Assembly: GCA_903813345.2 (NCBI GenBank)
Contig: CAIIXF020000009.1
Location: 19,867,759-19,927,758 of the forward strand
DNA length: 60,000 nucleotides
DNA from: Owenia fusiformis
Taxonomy: Eukaryota; Annelida; Polychaeta; Sabellida; Oweniidae
Direction: 5' to 3'
The position numbers and the translations under genes were made by a program. The notes below the pieces were generated by a model. That model ran no database searches, was not told the DNA's origin, and worked only from the letters and a program-made list of their open reading frames with translations. Every line of letters begins with the position of its first letter. The stretch's first letter is position 1. Shown here one piece after another: positions 1 through 12,461 of the stretch.

Positions 1-1173
1 AGCAAATATTTTTGAATAATATTTTATCAACTGTGCTCTGTAACATTAAACATTTCTTTTAAATGTTAATGCATTGCAACAAAGAACAACTAATCCTGAA
101 AAACCTATTTGTTCTTTCTTTGAATTGACAATAAAAAATAAAACATTCCATTCTTTATCACCGTGCCGCTGTTTTTTTTTTATCATAAATGACGAGAATC
201 ATGAACGTTTTAAGAAATAAAAGCATTTTAGATGAACTTGTGAATGATTATAAACTTTTGTTTTGGAGAAATGAACATTATGACATTTATTATCTTATTT
301 AAGAATGCTGTCAAATCCTTTTTAGACACAGGATTTGAAACGTGTACAAGGCTAATACTCTCGTATTTCTGGCAAGTACACTCCCCTCCAGAAGTTTGGC
401 AACCTTAGCTCCCTCTTCTTTATGTTTGAATTTTTATTTACATAATCTGCAAGGAAAATACTTATAATATTGATGGAAATGTATTTTGATATAATCCTTC
501 TTATGCCTTTGCTTTCCTCAGCAAAAGATGACTGCATCTGGCTTTTTTATTTGACAGAACTTTCCACTGCACGTAATGTGTGTACCTTTTTAGCTTACAC
601 TTTTATTTAGTACCAGAGACATTACCTAATTCCCTCCCTTAATCCATTTATTTGCTTAACATTTATAATTAATGACATTAACACGATCCACTAAAGTTCA
701 TCGTGGTAAGCCACGCCTTCTCCATCTCTATCCTTTTGGAGGATCTGCGATGCAACAGAGATGCTATGAGTATCAAAATGACTAAAGTTTGATATTCGTG
801 AAAATAGAGCGTATACATAATACACCGAAACAGCAACAATTTAAACTTAATATAATCTCCGAGATAAACGTGCATTTGAATAGAAAACTGATTTTTTCGC
901 AATGGATTAATTTTTCCTTAAAAAGTGATGGATAATAAATACCCATTCGATCAATTGCTTGTGTTTATAAATGATACATATGCTTTGAATAATAACTCAT
1001 TTCAAAATGTTTCTATTATTTAATATTTGCTTGTGAGGACTTATCAGCCCCGGGGACTTAGCAAGATTTGTTGTTTGAAATAAAACAAAACGGATGCGCA
1101 CAGATTTGAAAGAAAATGTGTTTTCATCAGTCTTAAGACAGTTGGTTTATTTCACCGTAGATGGAGCAGCTTT

Positions 1174-2019
1174 TAGGGTGGTCAAAAAACGCAACCCAAA
1201 GAAATCGCTATATTTTGGACAATGCTAATCCAATTGTGTTCATATTTTCAGGAAAGAAAGGCGAGACGGTTGAAAAACATGATGTCTTTGACACATGCTC
1301 AAAAGACAGTTGTACAAGGGAAATATGAAAAACGCGCATGGAAAATCACTATAGCTTGGAAAATACTGATTCAATTGTGTTCATTTTTTCAGGAAAAGAA
1401 AGAGAAATTGTGTGTGTCACAGGGTGTGTGTATAGCTCTTGACACCTTGACACCTTGCCTTTGACACCTGCTCAAAAGACAGTTGTACTTGGAAAATACG
1501 AAAAATGCAGTCATAGGTGATTGGCACTTCAGATTTGGCACAAATTATCCTCATTCAATGTGTGGTGATTTTGTGGACTTTTATCAAAATCACTCCAGGG
1601 ACTTTACAGTCATGGTCAAAATGCCTTCTTAAGCCTGCCTGAACCAGGGCGTTTGACTGCGATTTGAAAGCATTTCGACCATGACTGTAAAGTCCCTGAA
1701 GTGATTTTGATTTCACCCTACAGATTTACCATACAGTGAATGAAGATGATTTGTGCCCAATTTGAAGAGCCAAATGACCATGGTTAGGAAGTTATTTTAT
1801 TTTTCTGCGGTTGCAGTCCTCCCTGACTGCGTTTTTCGTATTTTCCTAGTACAACTGTCTTTTGAGCGAGTGTCCAAGGTATCATGTTTTACAACTAACT
1901 ATCTACAGGAGCTATACATAAACAGTCTCTTCTTTCTTTCTTGAAAATATGAATATAATTGAACTAGTATTTTTCAAGATATAGCGATTTCCTTGGGTTG
2001 CATTTTTTAACACCCTGTA
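1174..2019. mobile_element. Foldback/MITE-like element with CAGGGTG-type ends
   Basis: The left end reads AGGGTGGTCAAAAAACGCAA and the right end is its imperfect inverse (TTGCATTTTTTAACACCCT). The inverted repeat continues inward (AAATCGCTATA against TATAGCGATTT). A second internal inverted pair lies at about 1,575-1,625 and 1,670-1,720 around GGGACTTTACAGTCATGG. There is no transposase frame, so it is non-autonomous. The end sequence is shared with other elements in this window. Confidence 0.6.
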
Positions 2020-4098
2020 AGTTGGGCGAAATTATCGATATTTCATAATGCTCCGGGATTTTCCCAAAATTAGACAATCCCCACCCGTGCCCAAGGTTGC
2101 CAAACTTTTGGAGAGAAGTGTAACTATACTATTTTTATCTACTGGTCATATAAATTGAATATATGTTTCTGGTTATTGCAATGAATTTTTCCACAAATAT
2201 ATTTTGGGGGAAGTCGCGACCGGGAGTTCGTCCGAACCCATTGAACCCCCGGTCCCTACGGCTATGAAGTAAAGGGGATTACTTATGCTTTGTTATTATA
2301 CGTAAGGTAGGCGATCTTTCCTATTCGTTTTCAGATAAATATTTAAGTTGCAAAGCGTCATAGGGAATAGAGGACGTTGTACAAAAATGCTTCTTCCAGA
2401 TCTGAGACAGAAAGCTTGTAAACGAAGGTGATGCAAAAAGCGCACATTAATCAACGTACAAGTTGATGGCGATACTGAGCCATCCAGTGTAATTCAGCAT
2501 CCATTAATAACAATTGTACATATAGTCTCTCTAAAACCAGTCCTGACAATGACAGGATATGACACAGCACATGGTATTTATTTATATAGACTTTTGGGAA
2601 TTAATGAAACCATTATCCATTATTTCTACTTCAAACAAGCCACCGACAGTAAGATAAGAAAGCATACAGCTGTACTACCATTTTGAAGTGTAAATGTTAC
2701 GATAACTGTAGTATTCTCAATAGAAGTCCATTGAAGCTGATATGAGAGGTTATCACACTTTAATAACTTCTTCCATCGAGTATTTTCTCAAACTTCTTGC
2801 AATTGACGGTAACAGCGAACTTGACAATGTGAACGACATACATTGATTAACTAATAGACTGACGGTTCCCCCAATGACCCTTTGAAAACACTCCAGTCGA
2901 GATTAGTTCTAAGATCATAGTGGAGTATCAGCTACCCCCCCGGCTACCCCTAACCGTACGTGTCAAGTGATGTTCAATTATACGGGAGCACCAGCTGGTT
3001 CTGAATGGACGAAGTGATACTAAGGCTGTATCAAACGAGATGACATTTGCAGCAATAATCATCGAGGGGTCTCAAGATCTATCTCTAAAATACAACAGAC
3101 AAATTGACATCATCTTCATGATCATGATTATCAAGTTCACTCAATCTGCAAAAGCCCCCCTCCCACTATGTTTCTGTACTATTAGAAAATGATTGTATTT
3201 TAAAATTTACATGACGTATTATTTGATAAGATGTAGATTTTTGATGAGATGGAAAGCTTATCGACACATACCCTTTAGCTACATTAACCTGGTGTAAAGA
3301 AACGTGAGCAGTTATTGGTTCTTAACGCGCCTTATTCTCACATGTAAAAGTCAGAAAATAAGCTTTAAAGCAAAGCGAATAATGAAATGCGTTTATTTAT
3401 GAACAAACAACAAACACAAATATTTGATAAGACCTTTAAATTGGATTGATATTAAGATTGAACCGGACTTCGCCTGAAATCGACATATGGTTAGAAAACT
3501 GTAAAAATACACATGGTGTTTCATGAAGCCAATTAGGCTAGTTTTAGCAGAATCAGCATGTTCTTGGGATTGATTACATGTAGGAAATAATCTTTAAGGT
3601 TTATGGATAGCATTCTATATATATCTAGTTATCGCACACCTGAGGTTGACGTTAATATGTTTGAAAAACACAAGAGCTGATTGATTTATAATTTCTCTTC
3701 CATTCAACTAAAGATTACTTAAAGCATTGCCGCTTTTGTTATCACTGGTGTTAGGTCGGAAGAATAAAATAACGACTTTTTGACTTTTGTATAAGACGCA
3801 ACTAATACTAGTAGAAATTCAAAATACATTTGAAAAAAATCTAATAAAGGGATTGGCTTTGCCTGTAATTTGAAATAGGGTTTATAGTCATCTTGAATGT
3901 GAAACGATATTAAATATTAACCGAAGTCTATGTTTAAAGGAATTTGAGTGAGTACAGCCACTAATGACAAATGACTTGATTTCGTTAGCGGTAAAATAAA
4001 TTGGATTTTTTGTTATGTTTCCGTTATTGACAAAATCATAAATATATCTCTTTTCCAACAAAATCCCGATAGCCAGTGCACGGCAAAAGAACGTTGAA

Positions 4099-4130
4099 CC
4101 ATGGGCTTTCAATTAGATGAAAGCCCATGG
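4099..4130. repeat. Short perfect inverted repeat
   Basis: CCATGGGCTTTC and its exact inverse GAAAGCCCATGG are separated by an 8-base loop. A related CATGGGCTC...GAGCCCATG pair sits near 4,600-4,625. It may be the remnant of a small foldback element. Confidence 0.6.
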
Positions 4131-6101
4131 TTGAACTCAACAAACACAAAATGGAGACGCATGTTTGTTACGCATTGCAGGAGATAAACTTCTTTTTATT
4201 GGTCGTCTGACATACATCAGACCATTTCACCATCGCTGATTGGTCGAAAGAATTCTTTCAACATTTCATACCTATATTCTGATAAAATATGATTTCAAAT
4301 ATGCATTACACGAAAGTGGTACGCAAAAGACAAAACTATGAATTATGGTTTATCTTTTTTGTTGCATTGTTTACTAGAAGTACATTTCGCCCGTACTTAG
4401 AAGACTATTTGGCTCTTTGTACACTTGGTGTCACTATGTAAGACTTGGTGTTGAACATTAATGTCCAAAATACCCATTCTATTTGTCTTAAAGTGGACAG
4501 ACAACACTGATTTAGACCCTTTTCTCCGTGAGTTATGGGTTTAATTACGGGGTAATTAAAAATAGATACACCTACAGCAAATCCAAGGGTTGTGTTAGAA
4601 CATGGGCTCTACCACGAGCCCATGGTTAGAACAAACCAATCGGACATAATTTTCAGCTTAGCCCGTTTGTCCGTTTTGTTTTAATTTCTCCTCGGTTACC
4701 CGATGTAATCATGTGACTTTCTAGTCACGTTATCATAATATATTGCCAGCTCAGAAAGGCATTTGTTAAATTCTTTCCAGATTGAATCCTCGCTTTGGTA
4801 TCAATTACGTCATTAAAACGTGTGTAGATAGATGTAGGTCAGACCACAAGTTTGTTTGGGAGGGTTTTCAACAGTAAATAAGTTATCTACCGATATTGAG
4901 AATTCTCCGTAATTGATCCGCTTTGACAGTCTTCTACCCCTGTTTCAGGCTGTTAAAAACCATCTCTTTGCAGACTAGCAACTTAAACTAAATACACGAG
5001 ATCGAGGCTATTCTGTTTAAAAGTTTCGTGTTGACACCACACGACACTCCATTTTCTTCTTACCTCAGGGTGAAGGTGTTGCCAATTTCCTTAGAAACCT
5101 GTGTATATGACACGCTTTGTACCTAAACAAATTCCTGGTTTTTATTTTCTAAAATGCCACAGGGACGACGACATATGTATTATTAATTTTTGCGCTAAAA
5201 TTAAAGCTACTTTGGACATGAAATCAACAGGAAAGTAACCCGATGCAAGTAATTGTGGTAGATCCTACGTTAGAAGTTTGAATACTTCAACTACATCTTG
5301 AGTTTCAAAAAAGATTATGGAAAATGATACGGATTTCTCACACATGAAGATATCGGGAGACCGCATAGGAGTTCGCTAATTATGATGAAGATTTATAACT
5401 TGGTGTCTTAAAGGTAACCCCAATCCAGGAATATATTCTTACATAGAGAGTCATAATTGAAGTGCCCGTTGTGCTGTGATATATTATTTATGATTTTCTC
5501 CCTGCAATTCCATGAAGTACACACTTTACAATACGACGAAGCGTAACAGGATGAGACATATTTTAGAAATTCCTCGTAGAAATGTGAAATAATATTCCCC
5601 ATCATGAAAACATATAAAAGGGGTAAATCCTAATGATATATCCCCAGTTGAGAGATAACGTGGGCAATATTTATAAAATCATAGACGTTTTGTTGATTGA
5701 TTGTGTAAAAAACGATAAAAAACTGTCAGATCGTAAACCACAGTGGAAACTATGAGGCAATTAATCAAAAACTTGAAGGGAGAAGTGATATCCAGGTATA
5801 GAGTCCTTAATACCAGAGCATAGTCGTGTGATTTCCGAGTAATTGATAATTCAATATTCTGCTCTCTCTATATATGTCTGCATTAAGAAGGAATTCATTC
5901 AAGAGAGTTAAGCTTAGTGGTAAGTTCCATTGTTGTTCCAGAGATATTTAGCTTTTTTTAGAAAATCTAAATTGCTCCTATCCTATCCTATAATTGACAA
6001 AATAATTGGCCTAAATTGGATGACACTTATATCTGGCATGCACATGCTTGTCATCATTACATTGTTGTTGCTCATAAAGTACTTAATTGTCTATACATTG
6101 A

Positions 6102-6314
6102 AGGCCCGTAGCCAGGGGGGGGGGGATTCGCAGGGTTCGGGCGACCCCCCCCCCCCCCTGGCCAAAAATTCTTTCAAAATCATGCAGTTTTTCACCATTT
6201 TGAGCACTTCTCAAGTGATTTTAGCCACATTTGGGCCAAAATTGTCAAATGTGACCCCCCCACTGGAAAATTTTGAAAAATGAACCCCCCTTGGCAAATC
6301 CTGGCTACGGGCCT
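6102..6314. mobile_element. MITE with AGGCCCGTAGCCAGG termini
   Basis: Terminal inverted repeats AGGCCCGTAGCCAGG and CCTGGCTACGGGCCT bound 213 bp holding G and C homopolymer runs. An open frame runs through it, but it is made of element sequence and is not a gene. There is no coding capacity for a transposase. Confidence 0.75.
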
Positions 6315-7329
6315 GTAATTCCCCAGCATACCGACATGCATAAAACTCATAACCAAACATTAGGTCGAGATTCCGAAAAATAAAATTTGACCCAGTAAAA
6401 GCATTGTCTGCTTGAAAATAAGTAAGTCGATTACAAATCCTTAAGTTTGTAATATAAGAAAATAATTTGAGAAGTTTATTCGCCGAGATTTGCCATTTTT
6501 AAAGAGAGCAATCTCTTTGGCCGAAAATTTTAAGGCCTCGAGCAATTTTTTTAAGTATATTATTTTATCAATCAAATATCATAATTTGATATTAGACAAT
6601 CCTGGTGTGATCAAGAGATACATTTTTCTTTTCAAGAATCTACTTTATCTACTTTCATCTCAATATTAATCATAAAAGATAAATACCGATTCTTTGATGC
6701 TCATATTTCATTGTAAAAGATAAATTGCTAATTTCGTTTCCAATTACTAAAACACATAATATTGTAAAACCCGTAAAACGTATTAATATAAATCATATAA
6801 TCGTTATTGAGATTTATCTTAAAGCCGCGTAGGAAGTTAATAAATAAGCAGATTTTGCATATATTTATAAATACCCGTTAATCAAGCAAACAGTCGGGTG
6901 TAAAAAATATTGTTATTTATGCACTGTTGTTAAACGCGGGAGCTCTGCATTGCGGACCCATTCATCAAAATGGCATCTTCACATAAGACTTCCATCTGAC
7001 TAGTAGACCGTAAAAATAACTGTTACAACATGGTGATATTGAATGAATGGATGTAGCTCATCTTAGTTGATTGATAGTAAATAAACGTTGAACAAAAAGC
7101 TAATTTATTTACTACTTTCTTCAGAAAAGTCCCAATATCTGAACTAAGCGAGGAATTCTCATCACGCATACGCCTGTATGCGTTAAAAGGGTCTATACAT
7201 CTATACATTTTCTGATCTTGACATAAAAATACAAGAACACAAACGTGTACAATATGTCCCCACCAAGTGGTGATCCCGTGAAATGGTTATCCTGAAAATG
7301 AGTAGACAAGACTTTACCAACACAATTTG

Positions 7330-8330
7330 AGGACGGAAAATCCAAAGTGGCCACCTTAAAATTTACCCAGAATGCCAAAAATTTAGTCAGTTCTAGATTT
7401 TCATACTAAGAACCACCCCTGAAAATTTGAAATTGATCCGTCACACAGTTAACCAGAAAACATGTAAACAAGACTTTACAGACAAGATTTCAGGATGGAA
7501 AATCCAAAATGGCTGCCTTGACATTTACCCAGAATGTCAAAAAACTAATCTGTTTGTAGATTTTCATACTAAGAATCATCCCTGAAAATATGAAATTGAT
7601 CTACCAAACGGTTCACCCGAAAACGGGTAGACAAGACTTTACAGACAAGATTTTAGGACAGAAAATCCAAAATGGCTGCCTTAACATTTACACAGAATGC
7701 AAAAAAACTAATCAGATGTAGATTTTCATATGAAGAATCATCCCTGAAAATTTGAAATTGATCTATCAAACCGTTCACCTAAGAACGCGTAGACAAGACT
7801 TTACAGGCAAGATTTTAAGACGGAAAATCCAAAATGGCTGCCTTGACATTTACCCAGAATGCAAAAAAACTAATCAGTTCTAGATTTTCATACTAAGAAT
7901 CATTCCTGAAAATTTGAAATTGATCTACCATACAGTTCACCTGAAAACGAGTAGACAAGACTTTACAGACAAGATTTTAGGACGGAAAATCCAAAATGGC
8001 TGCCTTGACATTTACCCAGAATGCCAAAAAACTAATGAGATCTAGATTTTTATACTAAAAATGATCCCTGAAAATTTGAAATTGATCCACCAAATGGTTC
8101 ACCTGAAAACGCGCAGACAAGACTTCACAGACAAGATTTTAGGACGGAAAATCCAAAATGGCTGCCTTGGCATTTACCCAGAATGCCAAAAAACTAATGA
8201 GATCTAGATTTTTATACTAAGAATCATCCCTGAAAATTTGAAATTGATCCACCAAACGGTTCACCTGAAAACGCGCAGACAAGACTTCACAGACAAGATT
8301 TTAGGACCGAAAAATCCAAAATGGCCGACA
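7330..8330. repeat. Tandem satellite, 162-bp period
   Basis: The marker GGAAAATCCAAAATGG recurs with left edges near 7330, 7492, 7656, 7817, 7979, 8141 and 8303. Spacing is 161-164 and exactly 162 in the last intervals. Units differ by scattered substitutions, fewest in the last three copies. 162 is a multiple of three, but stops occur in all frames, so it is not coding. Confidence 0.85.
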
Positions 8331-8801
8331 ATAAAAAAGTCCTTATGAGTTTTTGCTGATTTCTTTTTACAAAATTATCACATATAACTACTGTTAACAA
8401 TAAAGTAGGCTTTTACAACAAAGTGCATCTGAAATTATTTATAAAGCTACTAAATAGTTAAAGTATGAAAACTCAAAAACACCATTCAATATGATACAAA
8501 GTATTATCGCGCGCTAACTTTTCTTAGGACATTCAAAATGGCTGACACGACTGAGCTAGCAGGTCCAAAACCTAATCAGATCTAGAATGAAGTGAGCTGA
8601 ACAAGATGTTAAAGTTTTAAAAGCAACTGTGAAGCAGTTTTTCTTAAAGTTTGCAGACAAGGATTTTAGCATTTGACTTCAAAATGGCCGACAGGAAGTA
8701 GGTTTCGAGTTAAATTTTTTTCATCCACATCTATAGGCACTCATAAGTTATCCCTGAAAATTTGAAGGTGATATCTGTAGCGGTTTTGGAGAAAACTCCC
8801 G

Positions 8802-8868
8802 GACGTACGGACGGACAGACAGACGGACGGACAGACGGACGGACAGACGGACGGACGGACAGACGGAC
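8802..8868. repeat. GGAC/GACA microsatellite
   Basis: This is a degenerate tetranucleotide run of GGAC and AGAC words. The open frames on both strands here are products of the simple repeat. Confidence 0.85.
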
Positions 8869-9393
8869 GCGCCTAGGCCGACAATATGGCCCCACACTAT
8901 GTGGTGGGGACATAACAACTTATGAATTTAGTTTGCGACCTGACCTTGTGTACGACTATAATATATATTCTCTGGGATTGCACATACAACAGTCTTCCTT
9001 CTCCGGCTGACACATGCCATGATCTACCTATAGCTATAGACAGTAACTGCTGTTCGTAGCATACATTAACTTACTGCCACTCTATATATACTTCCTCAAA
9101 AACGTAATCTCGATTGTTTCTACATTACGTTACAGAATCGTTTTGGACAGGCATGAAACTGACCGCGTTACCCCTATACTATCCACCGTGTATCTGTCCC
9201 TGTGGTACCAGGGAGTCACCTATATCCAACGTGGAATTAAGCAAGATTATACTCTAGACTATTCTCACAATTTTTTCAGAATTTTTCAATTCTTTCCCAA
9301 ATTCTTTCATTTTTTCAAAAAATTCATTGTTTCGAAAATTTTCTTTTTTTCAAGAATAGAATGGAAGATTATTTTTCAATAAAATAATTTTCA

Positions 9394-9623
9394 TTAAATA
9401 GATTAAAATTCCTCAATTCACTAACCTTTTATAGCATTACTATCTAGCTTTCGACAACTCCTGTTGCCTTTCTCAAGATGTCTGAATTTTGGCGGGAAAC
9501 TGGTAGATTTGTACCAGTTTCCCGCCAAAATTCAGACATCTTTAGAAAGGCAACAGGAGTTGTCGAAAGCTAGATAGTAATGCTATAAAAGGTTAATGAA
9601 TTGAGGAATTTTAATCTATTTAA
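9394..9623. repeat. Near-perfect 230-bp palindrome
   Basis: Two arms of about 110 bp are almost exact inverse copies centred near 9,508. The centre is TGGTA-GATTTG-TACCA, and the arms include TTGGCGGGAAAC and GTTTCCCGCCAA. Only a few mismatches or short indels are visible, for example CTCAAGATGTC against GACATCTTTAG. A 16-bp direct repeat, ATAAAATAATTTTCAT, occurs at 9,379-9,394 and 9,653-9,668. It has no coding capacity. Confidence 0.85.
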
Positions 9624-9959
9624 TCATACACCTAACCAATGAACAATTTCGGATAAAATAATTTTCATCTTTTAATTTTTAAAGTATTATGTTTTTTGCC
9701 CTTAATTCTCACTGTACTTTGGAGTGGCATAATATGTAACGTGCATTTTTCCAAGATTCAATCCTTTTTTCTCTCATTCAACAGAAGATTTTGGTTAGAT
9801 ATTGTTTTTGAACATGGAACTAGGTCGGTATTAACCTGTCAAGGTGATATGGGTATTATCACATGGTTGCAAGGATATAGATCGAATATTACAGAATATA
9901 TATTTGATATGAGGATCATAGGATGTTTTAGCAAAAAATCTCAAACCATCGTGTATCAC

Positions 9960-10050
9960 TTTTAAACTATCGAATATCACGTCTTAAAAAGTGATATTCA
10001 ATGGTTTCAAAAGTGATATTCCATGATTTAAAAAGTGATATTCGATGGTT
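9960..10050. repeat. Short tandem repeat of GTGATATTC units
   Basis: AAAAGTGATATTC(A/C)ATGGTTT recurs about three times with a spacing of about 30 bp. Further GATATC-rich sequence follows to about 10,500. No gene was seen. Confidence 0.6.
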
Positions 10051-10609
10051 TCGAATTTCTTCCAAAATTTTTTTTCTTAAATTTCAAATGTTTTTTTAAC
10101 AATTTTTCAACTTTTATTTCAAATTTTCATTTTCAACTTTTTTCGCTGATGATGATTTCCCATGGGATAAACGGACAATCCTCTGATTTTTCAGAAATAT
10201 CACTTACATCCACTAATGGATATAAATATCTTCACTCATTCGCTGCGCGCACTCATGAAGATATCAATATCCATTCATGGATATCAAATTAATGATATTT
10301 TTAGGATATTCCTATATTATCCCATAGTTAAGGTCAAATCAGTAGAATAACACGTATATTAATGATATTTTGCAAATGCGTGGAAAAAGCGATATATGTC
10401 GCAGTTCATAGGATATCCTATACATATCCCTTGGATGATATCGATATTTCCTTCGGTCACTGCGTTCCCTTTGGGAAATATTGATATCATCCTTGTGATA
10501 TTCCCCATATCAAATCCGTCCTGCTGGTGAATTTTTATTCAATAACACGTTTTAGTCCATAATAACATGTTTTCCCTGGGAAATAACAGGGAATATAATT
10601 GATATTTAA

Positions 10610-10750
10610 ACAATCCCGTGTCAGATCCCGTTTCAGCCGAAATCCCATATAGCAGATCCTGTATTGGATCCCGTATCAGCCAAAATCCCGTATCAGAGAC
10701 CGTATTGGATCCAATATCAGCCAAAATCAGATCCCGTATCAGAACTATTC
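10610..10750. repeat. Tandem repeat of ATCCCGTATCAG words
   Basis: Variants of GATCCCGTATCAGCCAAA repeat irregularly. The minus-strand open frame across it is produced by the repeat. Confidence 0.65.
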
Positions 10751-11970
10751 CCAGGGATTTCTCTTGAATTTTCAAAAACAAATATTATGGAATAAATAGG
10801 TTGTTATTACCACCTTGTCGGGCCTGTTCTAGGGGTATTAGTGCCAGTTTAGAAGGCATTTATTTTACCATATTGACCTGAGCAATATGTGACGTCATAG
10901 TGGCGGGCCAATATTAGATTTACAGCCCGGCAATGTTTCCCCGGGAAATTAGATATCGTTAAGTGTGTATAATTTTCGTTCAGTGGCAGTCCGTTCTTGC
11001 TATTTCAGCCCTGGGCATAAACGGTGGTAATAATACTAATTTCTGCCATCGGCCAATATCATATTTTCCCTCGGAATTAATTTCATATTCCACCCCTCCC
11101 AATAAATAACCTCTATATCTACAAATTATATTTTCTGATAGGAGTAATCATTCGTCTAACTTTAAGTTTGATCACAGTTCTAGAATGACTCATCATGACG
11201 TTTTATTATTGCTTGGTCAGTTATCATCACTTTACTTAATTACGCTTGTTAAATGTATTTTTGAAATAACAATATAACTGAATGGTATGATTTCATAATA
11301 GTGATACGTATAACAGTTGATATTTTTGTTTTTCAGGTCTAAACGGACATATCAGTTCAAGAGGGGAGCAGTGTAGCGAAGGGGAATCTCTACGATAGCC
11401 GCCAAGGAATAATCCAATCATTGTTTTACTTAACTTAAACGATCACTAACTGACACATAGAGAAAACATAAAACAGAAAGTTCACGTATGGTTGATTGGT
11501 TCCAAGCACTATATCCAAACGGGGCCTCGTGGAAACAATAACGTTATTGGAAAGCTTACTGAATTTACGGCAAAAGTAAGACAACTAGATTCTACAGATG
11601 ATCAGATTTACTACCGTTTCTAGATGCAATTTAAATTCGGAGCATGAGCCATCATTCTTGAGTTAAATACTTTGATAAAGACAAAATACAGCATTAAAGC
11701 GCATGGAAATTGAATGCCAATGATTGTGTCTGACGTTGATGAATCGCGTCTTATTAACGAGTCGTTGATTAAATGGCGATTATACAGAGTTTGACGGGAA
11801 GTCATTGCAATTTAAAAGACAGATCAGTAGAAGGAGGAGTAAGCATATCATATGACCTGTGACAAAAGTCACTAATTGTCTAGTTATAGCTCTTAAATTG
11901 GCACATTGAATTTTCTCCAAGAGTTAGAAGAGCCTGTTATAACTCTCTTTAGAAATATATTCGTATTATT

Positions 11971-12461
11971 ATGTCCGCCATGGATTCGTCTGATGTAATG
12001 GATCAGAGCGCTAATCAATCACACCTACAACCGTCAGTTATGGAAACTGGACTAGTAAGGCAGGAATGCAATATGACAGAACCGTTTTGTTGTTTTAACG
12101 AAACGGCAAATTCGACAATGAACTGTACTGGACAGGGGAATCCATACACACAAGAATGGTACATTCAGTTGATCTATTATTTCTTTTTCGTGGCGATGAT
12201 TGTCATTGCTACAGGTGGAAATATTATTGTTGTATGGATAGTCCTAGCGCACAAGCGCATGCGCACTGTGACAAACTACTTTCTTGTGAACCTAGCAATA
12301 GCAGACGCACTGATTTCAATATTTAACACGTCGATGAATTTCACCTATTTGCTGAATCAGGACTGGTGGTACGGAAGAGCATGGTGTAAGATAGTGATGT
12401 TTACGTCCCCATTTACAATATCGGCCAGCGTTTTCACGTTCATGGCAATAGCCCTGGATAG
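11971..12461 (+). CDS. GPCR exon 1: N-terminus to end of TM3
   Basis: Starts at the ATG at 11,971; a second in-frame ATG lies three codons on. It encodes 163 codons plus AG, ending in LD-AG before GTATGT, so the Arg of the DRY/DRF motif is split across the junction (phase 2). It contains TM1, intracellular loop 1 with AHKRMRTVTNYF, TM2, extracellular loop 1 with DWWYG, and TM3. The frame runs nine codons into the intron before a stop. Confidence 0.92.

Larger units (their letters stand above)
7253..8914. mobile_element. Terminal-inverted-repeat element carrying a 162-bp satellite
   Basis: The left end TATGTCCCCACCA and the right end TGGTGGGGACATA are inverse copies. Between them lie about six tandem copies of a 162-bp unit (about 7,330-8,330), a diverged stretch, and a GGAC/GACA microsatellite at about 8,802-8,868. 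No transposase is visible. The matching termini suggest that satellite and microsatellite travel together as one unit. Confidence 0.65.
1..11970. other. Upstream gene-free region with repeats
   Basis: No exon, RNA gene or conserved protein segment was recognised on either strand before the GPCR start codon. The open frames here are short, AT-rich and lack family motifs. The repeats that could be delimited are listed separately (1174-2019, 4099-4130, 6102-6314, 7253-8914, 9394-9623, 9960-10050, 10610-10750). A plausible splice acceptor (TTTTTCAG) at 11,330-11,337, followed by AG-rich sequence leading to the first ATG, could begin a 5' UTR exon of the receptor, but nothing else supports it. Confidence 0.6.

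Noticed and set aside
5930-6283. 117-codon open frame with Gly and Pro runs
   Set aside because: The second half is the MITE at 6,102-6,314 with its G and C runs; the first half has no support.
8731-9010. Open frames with Arg/Asp/Thr or Val/Arg/Pro/Ser repeats
   Set aside because: Translation of the GGAC/GACA microsatellite.
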